The notes under the pieces were generated by a model. The model searched no databases. It was given only the letters and a program-made list of their open reading frames with translations, and was not told the origin of the DNA. Shown one piece after another: positions 11,100 to 20,929 of a DNA stretch of 64,000 nucleotides. Position numbers and translations under genes: made by a program. Position 1 is the stretch's first letter, and each line of letters begins with the position of its first letter. The DNA comes from Lycorma delicatula (taxonomy: Eukaryota; Arthropoda; Insecta; Hemiptera; Fulgoridae): assembly GCF_047948215.1 (NCBI RefSeq), contig NC_134464.1, positions 4,598,001 to 4,662,000 on the forward strand, in the 5' to 3' direction.

Positions 11100-11460
11100 G
11101 TGTATCATATCATTATAAATTAAAAAACTTTTCATATTAAATATTTTTAACTTTTTATTATAATATTAAGTATTATGAATGAAATGTACATTGTGTCTTA
11201 AACATGTATATTGTGTATCATATTATAAATTAAAAAAACTTTTCATATTAAATATTTTTTACTTTTTATTATTAAGTATTATGAAATATATTGTGTATTT
11301 TAAACTTTATTATGTATTAATATTTGAAAGAAAAATATTGTTAAGTACTATGAGATATATTGTGTATTAAATATATTTTATCACGTATTATAAAATGTAT
11401 TGCGTATTTTAACCTTTTATTATGTATTAAAATATAAAAAGAAAAATATTGCTGTTTTTT
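11100..11460 (+). repeat. imperfect tandem repeats, 60-100 bp units
   Basis: Units share the words ATTGTGTATCATATTATAAAT, AAACTTTTCATATTAAATAT and TATTATTAAGTATTATGA. They recur at about 11097, 11208, 11290 and 11350. The open frame here is not credible coding sequence. Confidence 0.6.
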
Positions 11461-11562
11461 TGTTTTCCGTCTTTTTTGTAGGTAAATAAATATGAAAAAA
11501 AATTTTTTTTAAAGATTTATATTATTTTACAAAAAACAAATACATTTTTGTTTTGATTAAAA

Positions 11563-12340
11563 TTATTTTTTTCCATATTTTGGATATACATTATAATCCG
11601 AAAGAAATTTTCTGAATTGGGAAAAAACAGTGTTCTTATAACATTTCAGTCCAAAGAGATCTAGATTTATTTCACCGGTTCTCATAACTTTTCCACCGAA
11701 CTCACTGTATTCGTAAAAGATACTACTATCTTTAAAGAAGTATAATAATCTTTTGTTATAACGGAATACCGCATCAATCTTACTTGGTTTACCGGGGAAT
11801 AGATTGGAGATCAGACCGTGACGTTTAGCGACTAAAGAATATTCGTCTATCTCCACAAAATAATCGCTAACATAAAAGAAATAAGTTTTTCCTTTGTAAG
11901 TGCTAAAGAGTGCACTTATATCTTTTGAGGAAGAAATTCTTAAACTTGAAATATGTTTTGAATATCCTTGTATGATTTGCAGTGTGTTGATATCAAACAC
12001 GTAAATCAAAGTATCTATTATCATGACCACCTCATTAGTGCATCTTTGATAAACATTTTTATTTCTTTAAAATCTGAAGTTTCCGTTATTACTAATGTAT
12101 GATTATATTTCTTGATTTCATCTTCGTCACTTAAACGAACAGTATCTTCATTCATTTCACCGTCTATTGATAATTGATAATATTCTTGAAACAATTTATC
12201 GCATCATTCACTGTGCTTGAATCTATACCGGTATTATTTTCATTGTTAAGATAGCCGAATTCGGTCAGATATTCTTCAACCGAAAAATTAATACCCGCAA
12301 CCGTAGTTAACAATAGGAAAAATATTGTCTACCAGATCAT
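11563..12340 (-). pseudogene. matrix-metalloprotease-like (matrixin) gene of the Polinton, catalytic region missing
   Basis: Reading leftward, an ATG at 12340 is followed by a signal-peptide-like hydrophobic stretch (IFFLLLTTVAGINF, with a TAG at codon 4). A peptidoglycan-binding-like prodomain follows: EEYLTEFGYLNN and TVNDAI in one frame, then FQEYYQLSIDGEMNEDTVRL after a frameshift. These match the shape of MMP prodomains (Y L..FGYL, FQ..Y.L...GE.NE.T). The ORF at 11563-12030 then shows hemopexin-type blades: GKTYFF, a DEYS...ISNLFPGKPSKIDAVFRY module, and RLLYFFK...YEYSEF. The PRCG cysteine switch and the zinc-binding HExxHxxGxxH site are absent, so the catalytic domain has been deleted or lost. 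MMPs cut extracellular matrix, and baculoviral MMPs are known. Confidence 0.68.
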
Positions 12341-12518
12341 CTTCAGATGAATAACTGATTGAAACTAATTAAATATTTAATTTTAATATGTACATTTTTT
12401 GAGTGGAAGAAGTATAAGGTTATAATAAAAAACCAATTGTTTAAAAAAATACATTTTATTAATATCATAAAGTTTACAGAAAATACATTTATTTTTTTAT
12501 TAGGTAATTACTTTTTTT

Positions 12519-12816
12519 TCAACAACAAACAAAGTTTGTACAATCTTTAATTTTTGGATTCGGTCCATCCCAATCATCAAATTGATTGTCTTCGGCCGTA
12601 CGCCATTGGTAATGTTCGCGACATCTTTCTTTTAACATTTCTTCGCCTACTTTAAGATAAGATGATAATTTTATAAAATAATCCCAAATTTTATCTATGT
12701 AATTTCCATATCTGTCCAGTAGAAAACTTTTCGGAACGTATTTAAGAACTTCAGTTCCAGGAAATCTAAATCCCATTTCGATACATTTTTTTGATGCTCG
12801 TATCGACTTTAGCCAT
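12519..12816 (-). pseudogene. small unassigned Polinton gene
   Basis: An ATG at 12816 opens MAKVDTSIKKMYRNG, then an apparent frameshift leads into an 85-codon frame (12519-12776). That frame contains FLLDRYGNYIDKIWDYF and HYQWRTAEDNQFDDWDGP, and ends in a Cys-containing tail. It lies in the leftward block between the MMP-like gene and the 13.3 kb gene. The DWDGP and YQWRTA words look conserved rather than random, but I cannot name the family. Confidence 0.5.
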
Positions 12817-12910
12817 TATATAATACTACAATTTACTATTTTCACCCACCATGTATTTAGTAAAAACACATTTTTTAATGCGTAGTTCTTCTTATGATCA
12901 AAAGGAGTTC

Positions 12911-13345
12911 TTATGATCTATCGAAGTTTATCAGATGATCTAATGTTTCCCAACTTGGACAATCGAATTCACCCAAGTCTATTACCACTCAATTACCTCT
13001 TTTGTCACCGACGTAATTGAGTAAGATATTTTTCTTTTCCATTCCCTTAACGTAAACTACATCGTACAGTTTATTAAAAATTTCATTTAAACACGAATAA
13101 GACGTAAATCCATCATCCCATTTTGGTCCATCGCCTTCGTTATCTTTTTTCATTATACTCTCTTTTTGCGTAATCGAGATATCTTGCAGACCGTAAGGCG
13201 GTTTAAACAAAATATGATCGTAAATACTTCCGTTTGAGGATGCGATCACTATTTCTTTAAATACGAATTCCTTTGTGGAAATCTCGTACCCGTGAAAGTC
13301 GACGATCATCTTTATGATTGTTAACTGATGTAAAACAAATAACAT
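12911..13345 (-). pseudogene. unassigned Polinton protein with FVFKEI / YVKGMEKK motifs
   Basis: A 118-codon frame (likely start at the second Met, MIVDFHGYEI) contains KEFVFKEIVIAS, LFKPPYGLQDI, PKWDDG and VVYVKGMEKKNILL. After the stop at 12989, the frame continues elsewhere with a LGEFDCPSWETL-type ending and a stop at 12911. This resembles a protein family of unknown function that I recall as common in insect and cnidarian genomes beside such capsid genes. A nuclease-like fold is possible but not demonstrated. One frameshift is visible. Confidence 0.55.
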
Positions 13346-13360
13346 ATATTCATTTAATAT

Positions 13361-14564
13361 TTACACGGCCGACTTGCCTATAACACATAGCGGTGTATAT
13401 TGCTTCATACAATTGGTTATTATTAAACAGTAAGCGGCAGTTTTATCTGGAATATTCGATGAAGATTCAAATTCAATTCGCACGTCTACCGCGCCCGTTT
13501 TTAAAATATCACTTTGTTTCGAGCAATCGAAACAAATTTTAAAAATTAGTTATATCGATTACATTTTCACCCGACTGTTTGTTATAATATGATTTATAAA
13601 AACGAACAAACATTGTAATTACAATAAATTGTAATCACCCTGTATATTCTCGTGCGGATAGTACACAGAATTTAAATACAATCTGATATTTATAATGCTG
13701 CATTTGTAGAATTCGAACTAATCTTGTTCGCTTGGTTTTTTCGGTCCGTTTGGATCCGATTATGACATATCGAGGCTTTTCCGTTTGAGAAGCAGATTTC
13801 ACTGCCCACACGTTTTGCTGCGTTCTAGGAACGGACGGATACTCGAATAAATTCCACCTTTGGAAAGCCATCCTTATAGGCGTATCGTTTTCTACCATTC
13901 TCAAGAGCGGCAATCGTTGGTCATCTGCGACTTGAACGTATGGGATCTTCCACACGACTTTAGATAGTGTCAAATTATAATCGTTCTTACCAATTACTAA
14001 ATAAACAAAATTGTTGTCGGAAGATCTTTGAAGAATCAATTCTTGTTTTACGTTTAAAAGTATTCTCTTGTAATCTTCCGCAAATTCCATTAACATCTTA
14101 AAAAGCATATGAACTGTAAATTTACCATCCACCGAACTGTGTTTGATAGTGCTAAAGCCATCTGTTGACCACCCGATGGACTGGATGTATGTTTTTTCGC
14201 TTTCTCTTAGAGTAAGCAAGTTTTTCGTTGCGGTAGTTATACCCGGATTTCTTATACGATTACCTCTACGCCCGATATTTCATATCGTATTTCATCGAAT
14301 AAAAGAGAAATACAATTACTAACCACTTCTAAACCAACATCTACCGCATTATCTTTACCGAATAATGTACCTACCACTACCAAGTAACTTTCTGCCGGGT
14401 GTGTGATGTCCTGCTGATGAATGGGTATTCTTATTTCATCGTTGTTTAGCGTTGAAGAAGCGTACGGCGCATGGGTATGATATTCGTACGGCGCATGGGT
14501 ATGATAACTGGTGATAGAATCATTCAGTATGTCATTACTTGTGTCAACGTGAAGTATAGCTCAT
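13361..14564 (-). pseudogene. major-capsid-like protein gene of the Polinton (double jelly-roll candidate)
   Basis: The gene is about 1.2 kb. Reading leftward from an ATG at 14564, the N-terminal segment has HAPYASSTLNNDEIRIPI and QQDITHPAESYLVVVG. The next segment has LFDEIRYEISGVEV. The 194-codon frame (13635-14219) carries VVWKIPYVQVADDQRL, MAFQRWNLFEYPSVP and SQTEKPRYVI. Later pieces have YLNSVYYPHENIQGDY and DCSKQSDILKTGAVDVRIEFE, then a stop at 13361. I recognise this order as a family recurring in arthropod and Hydra genomes with PolB-bearing elements. A role as major capsid is inferred from length, gene order and beta-rich pattern. There are at least four frame changes. Confidence 0.7.
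14461..14508 (+). repeat. 24-bp in-frame tandem duplication within the capsid-like gene
   Basis: Two copies of CGTACGGCGCATGGGTATGA plus four bases lie side by side (14461-14484 and 14485-14508). On the coding (minus) strand the unit encodes eight residues with a Tyr-His-Thr-His-Ala-Pro core. The duplication keeps the frame. Confidence 0.9.
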
Positions 14565-14644
14565 CTTACAAAAGAATAAATCCCAACGATTGTAGAAAAC
14601 GTCGATTTTCGGGTGTTAACCGCCTTATAGTAACTTATCGAATG

Positions 14645-15535
14645 CTAGTTGGGGTGACTGACTTCATTCTTATAATGTTCTCTTCCTCCTCTTCGTTCTT
14701 CTTGTTCGAAAAAACTAATCCCATTTTTTTCTTACTTTCGTTTTCTGAGATGAAGACGTACAGAAATTTTCTCCTTTAAATTGACTATACCTCCGTTCTG
14801 ATGTACAACTTGAATAACAATGTTATGTATCTGTCTCGTTTGAGGGGGAGGTAAATTACGTTGTGTGGCGTTTCTACTATTTTATAACTACGTTTGACAT
14901 TAGGAAAAAATTCATGTAACACGTGCCCTTCTTCACCGTTCGTAAACGAGCCACTGACAATGTTACAGGTTACGCGTATGGCGTTCACCAAGCTAATGGA
15001 AATCGGTTCGCCGGACATGTGCCATTTATGCGGTTTTAAAAGGATCGACTCGAAGCCTAATATCGAACGAATTGTGTTCGGACGAGTAAAATCTACTTCA
15101 TATGTACAGTACAGCATATATCTCATTGTTTTCTTATCATATAAGATATGCAATACGGGCGGTTCTGTACACATGTTCTTGGTCTCCTCCTCCTCAAATA
15201 CATATGCTTTCGTTTTATTTGTTTTGTTTTTTGATTTAATATTTTTTCTCATTAATTCCGGAATATAAACCTCGTTTGTATCACTCGCAAACTTTTTTGA
15301 GCATTTCATGTTTCAGTGTCATTTCTGTCTTCAATTTCATACATACCTTCGAGTAATTCAATACATTTATCGTATCCGTAATAAAACAAGTTGTTTTTGT
15401 TTTTTACTACATTAGGTAGATTATTATAGGTTATAAAGTCAATCAGACCTATTCCCCATTCTCCTTCTTCTTCTTCTTCAAGTTCGACGGGAGGAAAGAA
15501 ATCGGTACTAAACGACGAAGTCTTTCAGGATGAAC
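14645..15535 (-). pseudogene. minor-capsid/penton-like protein gene of the Polinton
   Basis: The N-terminal part (about 15535-15310) has FSTDFFPPVELEEEEE, GEWGIGLIDFITYNNLPN, NNLFYYGYDKCIELLEGMYE and a final IED. A frameshift then leads into the frame 14785-15309 with LGFESILLKPHKWHMSGE, LVNAIRVTCNIVSGSFTNG and SYKIVETPHNVIYLP. A second frameshift near 14850 is followed by HNIVIQVVHQNGGIVNLKGE and a stop at 14645. I recognise this block order as another family that travels with the capsid-like protein above. In Polintons that position is taken by the penton/minor capsid protein. That assignment is inference. Confidence 0.6.
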
Positions 15536-15652
15536 AAAATATTATTGTTTAAATTGCATCAATTTACACAATTTTTTATTGATTATTCTTCTATAACATT
15601 TTTTTTAATTGTATCTTCTTGTTCTAGTAAAAATATAACCATTTTTTTATGT

Positions 15653-16007
15653 CTAGATTGATGATGATGATGAAAAGAATATTTCTTCATCGCCTTCTTC
15701 ATCATCTTTGTCTTCTTCTTCATCTACACTGAGATTAAAATCGACTATTAACCACTCCCACCAATCTAATATCGATTTCATTGATTTCTCGATTTAAATG
15801 TAATGCTATTGTGTCTTCAATCGATGTTAAGTGATCAATATACCCGTCCGGGAATCCCGCCTTTACAATACTAATCAACTGATTGACATTCTTGATCGAA
15901 CCGCTGGGTACAAAACTTATAAGGCACATGAAATCGTCATCTTCTTCACCGTCCAAACACGTCGTATTGACTGATATTAAATTATTAAAAAAACAATACT
16001 TATACAT
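15653..16007 (-). pseudogene. acidic Polinton protein, unassigned
   Basis: An ATG at 16007 gives 90 codons containing DDDFMCLISFVPSGS, AGFPDGYIDHLTSIEDTI and HLNREINE. After a frameshift near 15760 the other frame reads LDWWEWLIVDFNLSVDEEE and an acidic Ser-rich tail to 15653. It would be the first gene of the leftward block, just inside the right terminal repeat. I do not know its function. Confidence 0.45.
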
Positions 16008-16195
16008 ATATCTCGATTAATATTTTTTTAATACTTTTTGTTTTCCTATTATTGACTGTAAAAAAAAACAATGACATAGCACTTTAAATTTTTAAAACCC
16101 CCCATCCGTTATGGAGTTATTCAGCATTTTGTAAAATAACACACCCCCCCAAAAAAATGGGCAGGGCACAACCAAAACCAATCAGAACGCTCAGC

Positions 16196-16325
16196 CATGT
16201 TGCTGCGATGATGTAGCACTTTGAATTTTTAAAATCCCCTACCCAGGAATGGGGAATTCCCCTAGAAATGCTGTAACTCAAGAGTACAGCATTTCTTGTA
16301 AACAAACATCTTAAGTGTGTGTATG

Positions 16326-16358
<33 letters not shown>

Positions 16359-16493
16359 TATGGTGTGTGTCGTTTGTCCTACAATTCCCAACACACTTTT
16401 TGGTGACTGGACTGGGAAGTCTAGGACAAGTTTGTCCTACAATTCCCAACACACTTAGGACATTTGTCCTAGACTTCCCACTTTTTAACTACT
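16196..16493 (-). repeat. Polinton right terminal inverted repeat
   Basis: This is the reverse complement of the left repeat. It is longer because of an extra GTGTTGGGAATTGTAGGACA block, a longer TG/CA microsatellite (about 16331-16356) and an extra segment around 16240-16290. A short open frame read across it on the minus strand is not a gene. Confidence 0.85.
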
Positions 16494-16499
16494 GTTAAG
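16494..16499 (+). repeat. Polinton target-site duplication, right (GTTAAG)
   Basis: GTTAAG follows the last base of the right terminal inverted repeat and matches the left duplication exactly. Confidence 0.9.
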
Positions 16500-16829
16500 A
16501 TTAACTAAAATGATCAAATGTTCGTTATTTATAGTTTGGTTATTTTTTTATAACTAAAATATCATTTATACATCTTATCCACAATAATATTTGTTGTGCA
16601 TTTAATATGCCATGAACTATTTTACTTTCAAAATCAAATATAAATATTTCATATATAACAGCAGATATAGATGATCTCACTGGTAAGCCGTCTGTTAATA
16701 AATAACAATTATTATCACATTCAAAGTAATTTTGAAGATAAATATTTCTTATAATAGTGATTAATGTATTGATGTATTCTGGAATTTCATTCAATTAATT
16801 TTTTATTATTTCTATTGTCAATTGATATA
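16500..16829 (-). pseudogene. Penelope-like RT fragment, YxDD region (right of Polinton)
   Basis: The minus-strand frame 16540-16794 has YLQNYFECDNNCYLLTDGLP and a decayed active-site block, LLWIRCINDILVI (where YVDDIL is usual). QTDGLPMGS-type and YxDDIL-type motifs in this order are typical of Penelope-like elements. The expected second D-D pair reads N-D, so it is inactive. Confidence 0.7.
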
Positions 16830-18172
16830 CAGAATGATTCAAAGAAACGGGAAATTTTAAAAATTACTTAACGTTAATGAAAATTTTTTTTTAGAAAATG
16901 AATTTTATTTCATGTAATTGTACAAATGTTGCCATTTTAGGATACATACATTTTAGTTTATTTTTTAAAGATGACATCTTGCAGATGACCTCTTCTACGT
17001 AAACACTCACGAAGTCTCTTCGTTAAATTGTTCACGGTTTGACGTAACATCTCAACTGGAATTTCCGCAATTGCTTCTCGGATCTTTGCCTTCAGTTCTT
17101 CCATTGTAGCAGGTCTACTGCGGAACACTTTGCTTTTAAGGTGACCCCCACAAAAAGTAATCGCAAGCTGAGAGATAAGGCGATCTGGGAGACCATCTAA
17201 TGTCACCATTTTGTGAAATGACACGTTGTCCAAACAATCGGCGTACAGTTGCCATCGATATTCGTGCAGTATGTGACGTTGCTACGTCTTGTTGAAACCA
17301 GGCTGTGTTAAGAATTGGTGGAAATCTCTTTTGTTGTTCCACAACAAAGGTTTCAAGCACGGCTACGTAACGAGCCGACGTCACTGTAATCGCAAGACCG
17401 TTGTCATCCTCAAAAAAATAAGGGCCTATAACACCGTAAGATGACAGAGCACACCACACTATCACTTTCTGGCTGTGCAACGGACGCTGGTGTAGCTGTG
17501 TAGGATTTTCTTGTGCCCAGTATCTGAAATTTTGCTGTTAACTAATCCACTGAGGTAGAAATGCGCTTTGTCTGACATCCACAGTTCGTGAACAAACTCT
17601 TCGTTATCATTTATCTTCTGAAGCATTACAAAATTACAGAATTGTGCTCGCACAACTGCATCACTCGGTTTCAGTTCCTGGACGATCTGCAACTTGTATG
17701 GATGGTATTGCCAAGTCCTTCACTAACATTCTTTGAACACTTGAACCATGCAATTGTAAAGATGCTGAGAGACAACAGATTGGCCGATGTGGACTTCGTG
17801 TGACAGCATCTTGTAAAGCTTGAACATTCTGTAGTGTACGGACGGTTCGCTCACGGCCTGGAGGTTTCTTTTTCATTGCCGAACCGGTTTCCTCAAAATT
17901 AGATATCCATGTTTTAATTGCATGTGCTGATGGAACACGATCGTGTCGTCCCAAATTAAAATGACAACGAAATTCTCTACGCGCTCCCTCCACACTGTCA
18001 TTGTTTTTGTAAAACGCTTTGATAGCAAATGCACGTTGCGCACCACTCCAAGGATCCATGACAACTAAATAGCAGGTTAGGTTAGAGAGGCTGGCACCAC
18101 TTATCAAGTGGTACTAATCACCCACGGCTACCAACACAACTTTCAAAATTTCCCGTTTCTTTGAATCACCTG
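16830..18172 (-). mobile_element. Tc1/mariner-superfamily element, nearly complete but broken
   Basis: Inverted ends with GATTCAAAGAAACGGGAAAT lie near 16836 and, complemented, near 18150-18166, flanked by TA (16828-16829 and 18173-18174). The transposase reads leftward from about 18058. The N-terminal helix-turn-helix is GAQRAFAIKAFYKNNDSVE with AIKTWISNFEETGSA. A first catalytic region has WMSDKAHFYLSG, followed by VIVWCALSSYGVIGPYFFED. The second is WFQQDVATSHTAR, and the third block is RSPYLSACDYFLWG. The C-terminus is ATMEELKAKIREAI...RGHLQDVIF. The transposase runs across three frames, so it is inactive. It is inserted in the Penelope-like element. Confidence 0.88.
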
Positions 18173-18465
18173 TATTAGGGTGTATGTTAGCGATATCATA
18201 ATTTACCATTTTTATGTTGTAATTAACTTCAATAAAATTTAATTTATTTATTACATTGTAACTGTTTTTAACATTATGTTTACGGATTAGATTGATTTTT
18301 ATTCTATGAATTTTATCTATGAAATATGTAGATACTGTTTTAAAATTTAATAAAGGTCCTACAGGATGATTATTTTATGTAATTTTGGTAGTCCAATGAG
18401 TTTAGGGGGTGATGGTATATAGGAATATAATCTTGAATGGGGATTTAATTTATTATAATTAAATC
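18173..18465 (-). pseudogene. Penelope-like RT fragment, N-terminal fingers/palm
   Basis: Reading leftward, the pieces include a GLPK.HK-like block (about 18390), VGPLLNFKTVSTYF and NYNIKMVNYDIANIHPN. These correspond to the PLE 'GLPKIHK', 'PLRPI' and 'FDI.NMY' motifs. It is separated from the 16500-16829 part by a mariner inserted at TA. Confidence 0.55.
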
Positions 18466-18529
18466 ATGAAATCCAGATATTTTAAGAGGAAACCTCAAGA
18501 ATTCAAAACCTGGAAACACCCTAACTACA

Positions 18530-19010
18530 TTAAAGGAGAATGCCATGTCTTCATGGGCAAACACCACCACAAAGAAATCTACAACTTAAAAGTTCTCTGA
18601 GGAGTAGACACAGGCTAAGATCACTATGTAGTCAAAATTAAAAATCAATTCACTTCCCAAAAGAAGCAACAAAACCAAGCCCCTAAAACTAAAAGAAAAA
18701 CAGACCAGACCCTACCCAACTAATCAAGAATGAAAATTACCAAAAAAATATCCGAAAAAATAACAATCATGGATAAACTCAAGATCTAGTCAACAACCTT
18801 AAACAAATCACAGAAGAAATGGTCCAAATAAAACCCTATAAAAAGCATCAATAATGTTACAGTGAACGTGACAAAACAGTGTAGAAGAGACATCAAGTAT
18901 GGCTATTACACCAATTCCAAAATTTTTTTAAATCCTACCAAAATGTAATAAAACAAAAAAAAAATCACCTAAACCCTAAGGAGAATAAAAAGACAACACC
19001 ATAAAGACAC
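18530..19010 (+). pseudogene. LINE endonuclease-end remnant
   Basis: A decayed plus-strand frame has YIKGECHVFMGKHHHKEIYN, then a DTG.DHYVVKIK block like the SDH-containing end of LINE apurinic endonuclease domains, and a lysine-rich segment. It is probably the same LINE family as the RT remnant at 41.9-43.1 kb. Confidence 0.4.
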
Positions 19011-20126
19011 ACTGAAATCAATGTGTTATAATTTTAAATATATATTTAGTAATAACAATAATGCCTTGTACCTCATATGTAATGCATGTGTATGTATGTA
19101 TGAAGTATTAACATTCATCAAACTGCATAAACGGTAAGCTATAAAATCATAAAATTATCTGTAGGCTGTTTTTATTTTTTCTCTATTTTATTAAATAACT
19201 AAGAAAACAACAGCATTTTAAAAATTTATTTTAGTAAAAATTATTTTATAATCATTTGAAAATTTTATTGTATAAATTCAAATTGTAAAATAATAAAAAA
19301 TATAACTAATTTTTTTATTTAACATCCTACAACATTTACTTAGCTTACATATTTACTATTTTTTTACTCTTATACAAATATTTTTTAGCGATTTATATTC
19401 TAATGAGGATATATTTTATAGATGTTAACATTTAAGAGGATAGGTTCAAAACGATGATAACAAAAACAAAATGAGAGGAGACAACTTGTTTAAAGTTAAG
19501 CATAAGCAAGACAAACTACAATTTTTTCAGAATGAAAAGCTTCATAAACAAAAATAACATACTTAAAAAGGGATACTTACAAAAATAACATACTTTAAAG
19601 GGATTAAAAATACAGGATTTATCCCTTTCTTGAAAGCGCTAAAAAGTTATAATTCAGAATATTCTTTAATAGTGATCTTTTAATTTAAGAATGTGGTACA
19701 TATAAAGTTAAGAAATTGAAAATTAGATTTATAGTAAATTTGGCAAGTTATCATTTTTTCAAACGGGAGACTGTTCATCACCATTAAGAATGCGCAGTAG
19801 AAATACACAGCAGACACCACCTGTGTGAAACCAAATATATAAGCTATTGTATTTATTAGAACTGGATCCATTCCATATAATGTTGAAATTAATGCAAGAA
19901 ATTTTTTAAGTATCGGTCTAAGAAAATATTGTAATAGTTCTGTAAACATAATGTATGCAACATATAACTTAAAACTAGGTTAGTATCACAGCAAAGATTT
20001 ATGTACACAATACCGATGCAATCAATAAGCATAATGTCATCTGTTACTCATATATAAAACAATAAGAAAAAGTATTAAAAATAAACAAATAATTATGTAT
20101 TTTCAATACATTTTATTCATTCTTAC
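19011..20126 (+). other. pecanex intron 4 sequence, no gene seen
   Basis: AT-rich sequence. One 89-codon hydrophobic minus-strand frame (19680-19949) has no motif I recognise and no splice context, so I do not call it. Confidence 0.5.
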
Positions 20127-20315
20127 CTCTCAAACTTCTATTTCTAGTTCTCTCTAGCTGATCCCCACGAATTGCTTGTTGATCTAATTTCTGATTACTA
20201 CTACTAATTGCACTAGCACTACCAACTCCACCAGATTTATCCATAATAACACTAACACTAAACATACCTTCTGAACTTTCTGAACTGTTTTTACGATGAA
20301 CATCGACCTTAAGAT
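20127..20315 (-). CDS. pcx: pecanex-like protein, exon 4
   Basis: This exon encodes about 63 residues, including LKVDVHRKNSSESSEG and a Ser-rich region, then QLERTRNRSLR. The acceptor is a run of T plus CAG|ATC with the exon starting at 20315. The donor is GAG|GTAAGA at 20127/20126. Entry phase 1 matches exon 3. The KNSSESS block is one I associate with pecanex N-terminal linkers. The next exon is not in the window, so intron 4 must be at least 20 kb. It contains the Polinton and its Penelope host if the gene continues to the left. Confidence 0.85.
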
Positions 20316-20929
20316 CTGAAAAAAAAAGGATTTGAATAATTTTTTAATCCAGTAACTGTTGTACGCAACCTACCTAACATGAATCACAAATTGAGAGCTA
20401 TTCTCAACTGTTTAAATAAACAGTCCAAATTTCTGATACATTCACTGCATATATATATATATATATATAATAAAAGGTTTTAATTTTAAAAAAATATGTA
20501 TCTTTGGTAAAAAAAAATCACGTGTGAACCCACCAAAATAGCAGAAGTATTTTTTAAATATTATACTTACAAACTGTTATAAAAATGATTAGCATTAGTT
20601 ATAAAGTACTGTATGTCAGACAAAGCATTATCAATCTCATGTACAAAAAATCTGTAGTTGTCATGACCAACTGACTTCAGCAGTTGTTACAGTTAAACTA
20701 CAATTAAAACAGATGAATCAATTTTAATAATTTAACATGTTCAAAATTTATCTTTTCATTAATAAGTGCATTTATGTTTATATTTGTAATGTATTAAAAA
20801 AAATTTACATATATTTATTATAATATAGCAACAGACATGCGTATGAGGTATGATAAACGAATAACAAAAATCCAAAAGAAGTGACTAATCAATTAATGAT
20901 CTATAAAATCCATGTTATCGTACTGGAAG
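20316..20929 (+). other. intron 3 spacer with short (TA)n at 20449-20469
   Basis: No coding frame. A short TA run is the only clear feature. Confidence 0.5.

Larger units (their letters stand above)
1562..16493. mobile_element. Polinton/Maverick (adintovirus-like) element, 14.9 kb, degenerate
   Basis: The ends are inverted repeats that start AGTAGTTAAAAAGTGGG at 1562 and finish with its complement at 16493. Both are flanked by GTTAAG (1556-1561 and 16494-16499), a perfect 6-bp target duplication. A 6-bp duplication, long inverted repeats beginning AG, a 15 kb size and a protein-primed PolB are the published hallmarks of Polintons. The flanks are the two halves of a Penelope-like RT frame, which rejoins when the element and one GTTAAG are removed. 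Contents: a left arm transcribed rightward (cyclin, PolB) and a right arm transcribed leftward (MMP-like, capsid genes), converging near 10.9 kb. All genes have frameshifts. I see no integrase, packaging ATPase or adenain-type protease. Confidence 0.9.

Noticed and set aside
14894..15268. 124-codon plus-strand frame
   Set aside because: It is antisense to the minor-capsid-like gene, whose minus-strand frame carries recognisable conserved blocks.
19680..19949. 89-codon hydrophobic minus-strand frame
   Set aside because: It has no recognisable family and no splice signals fitting the pecanex phase. AT-rich DNA commonly gives such hydrophobic frames.
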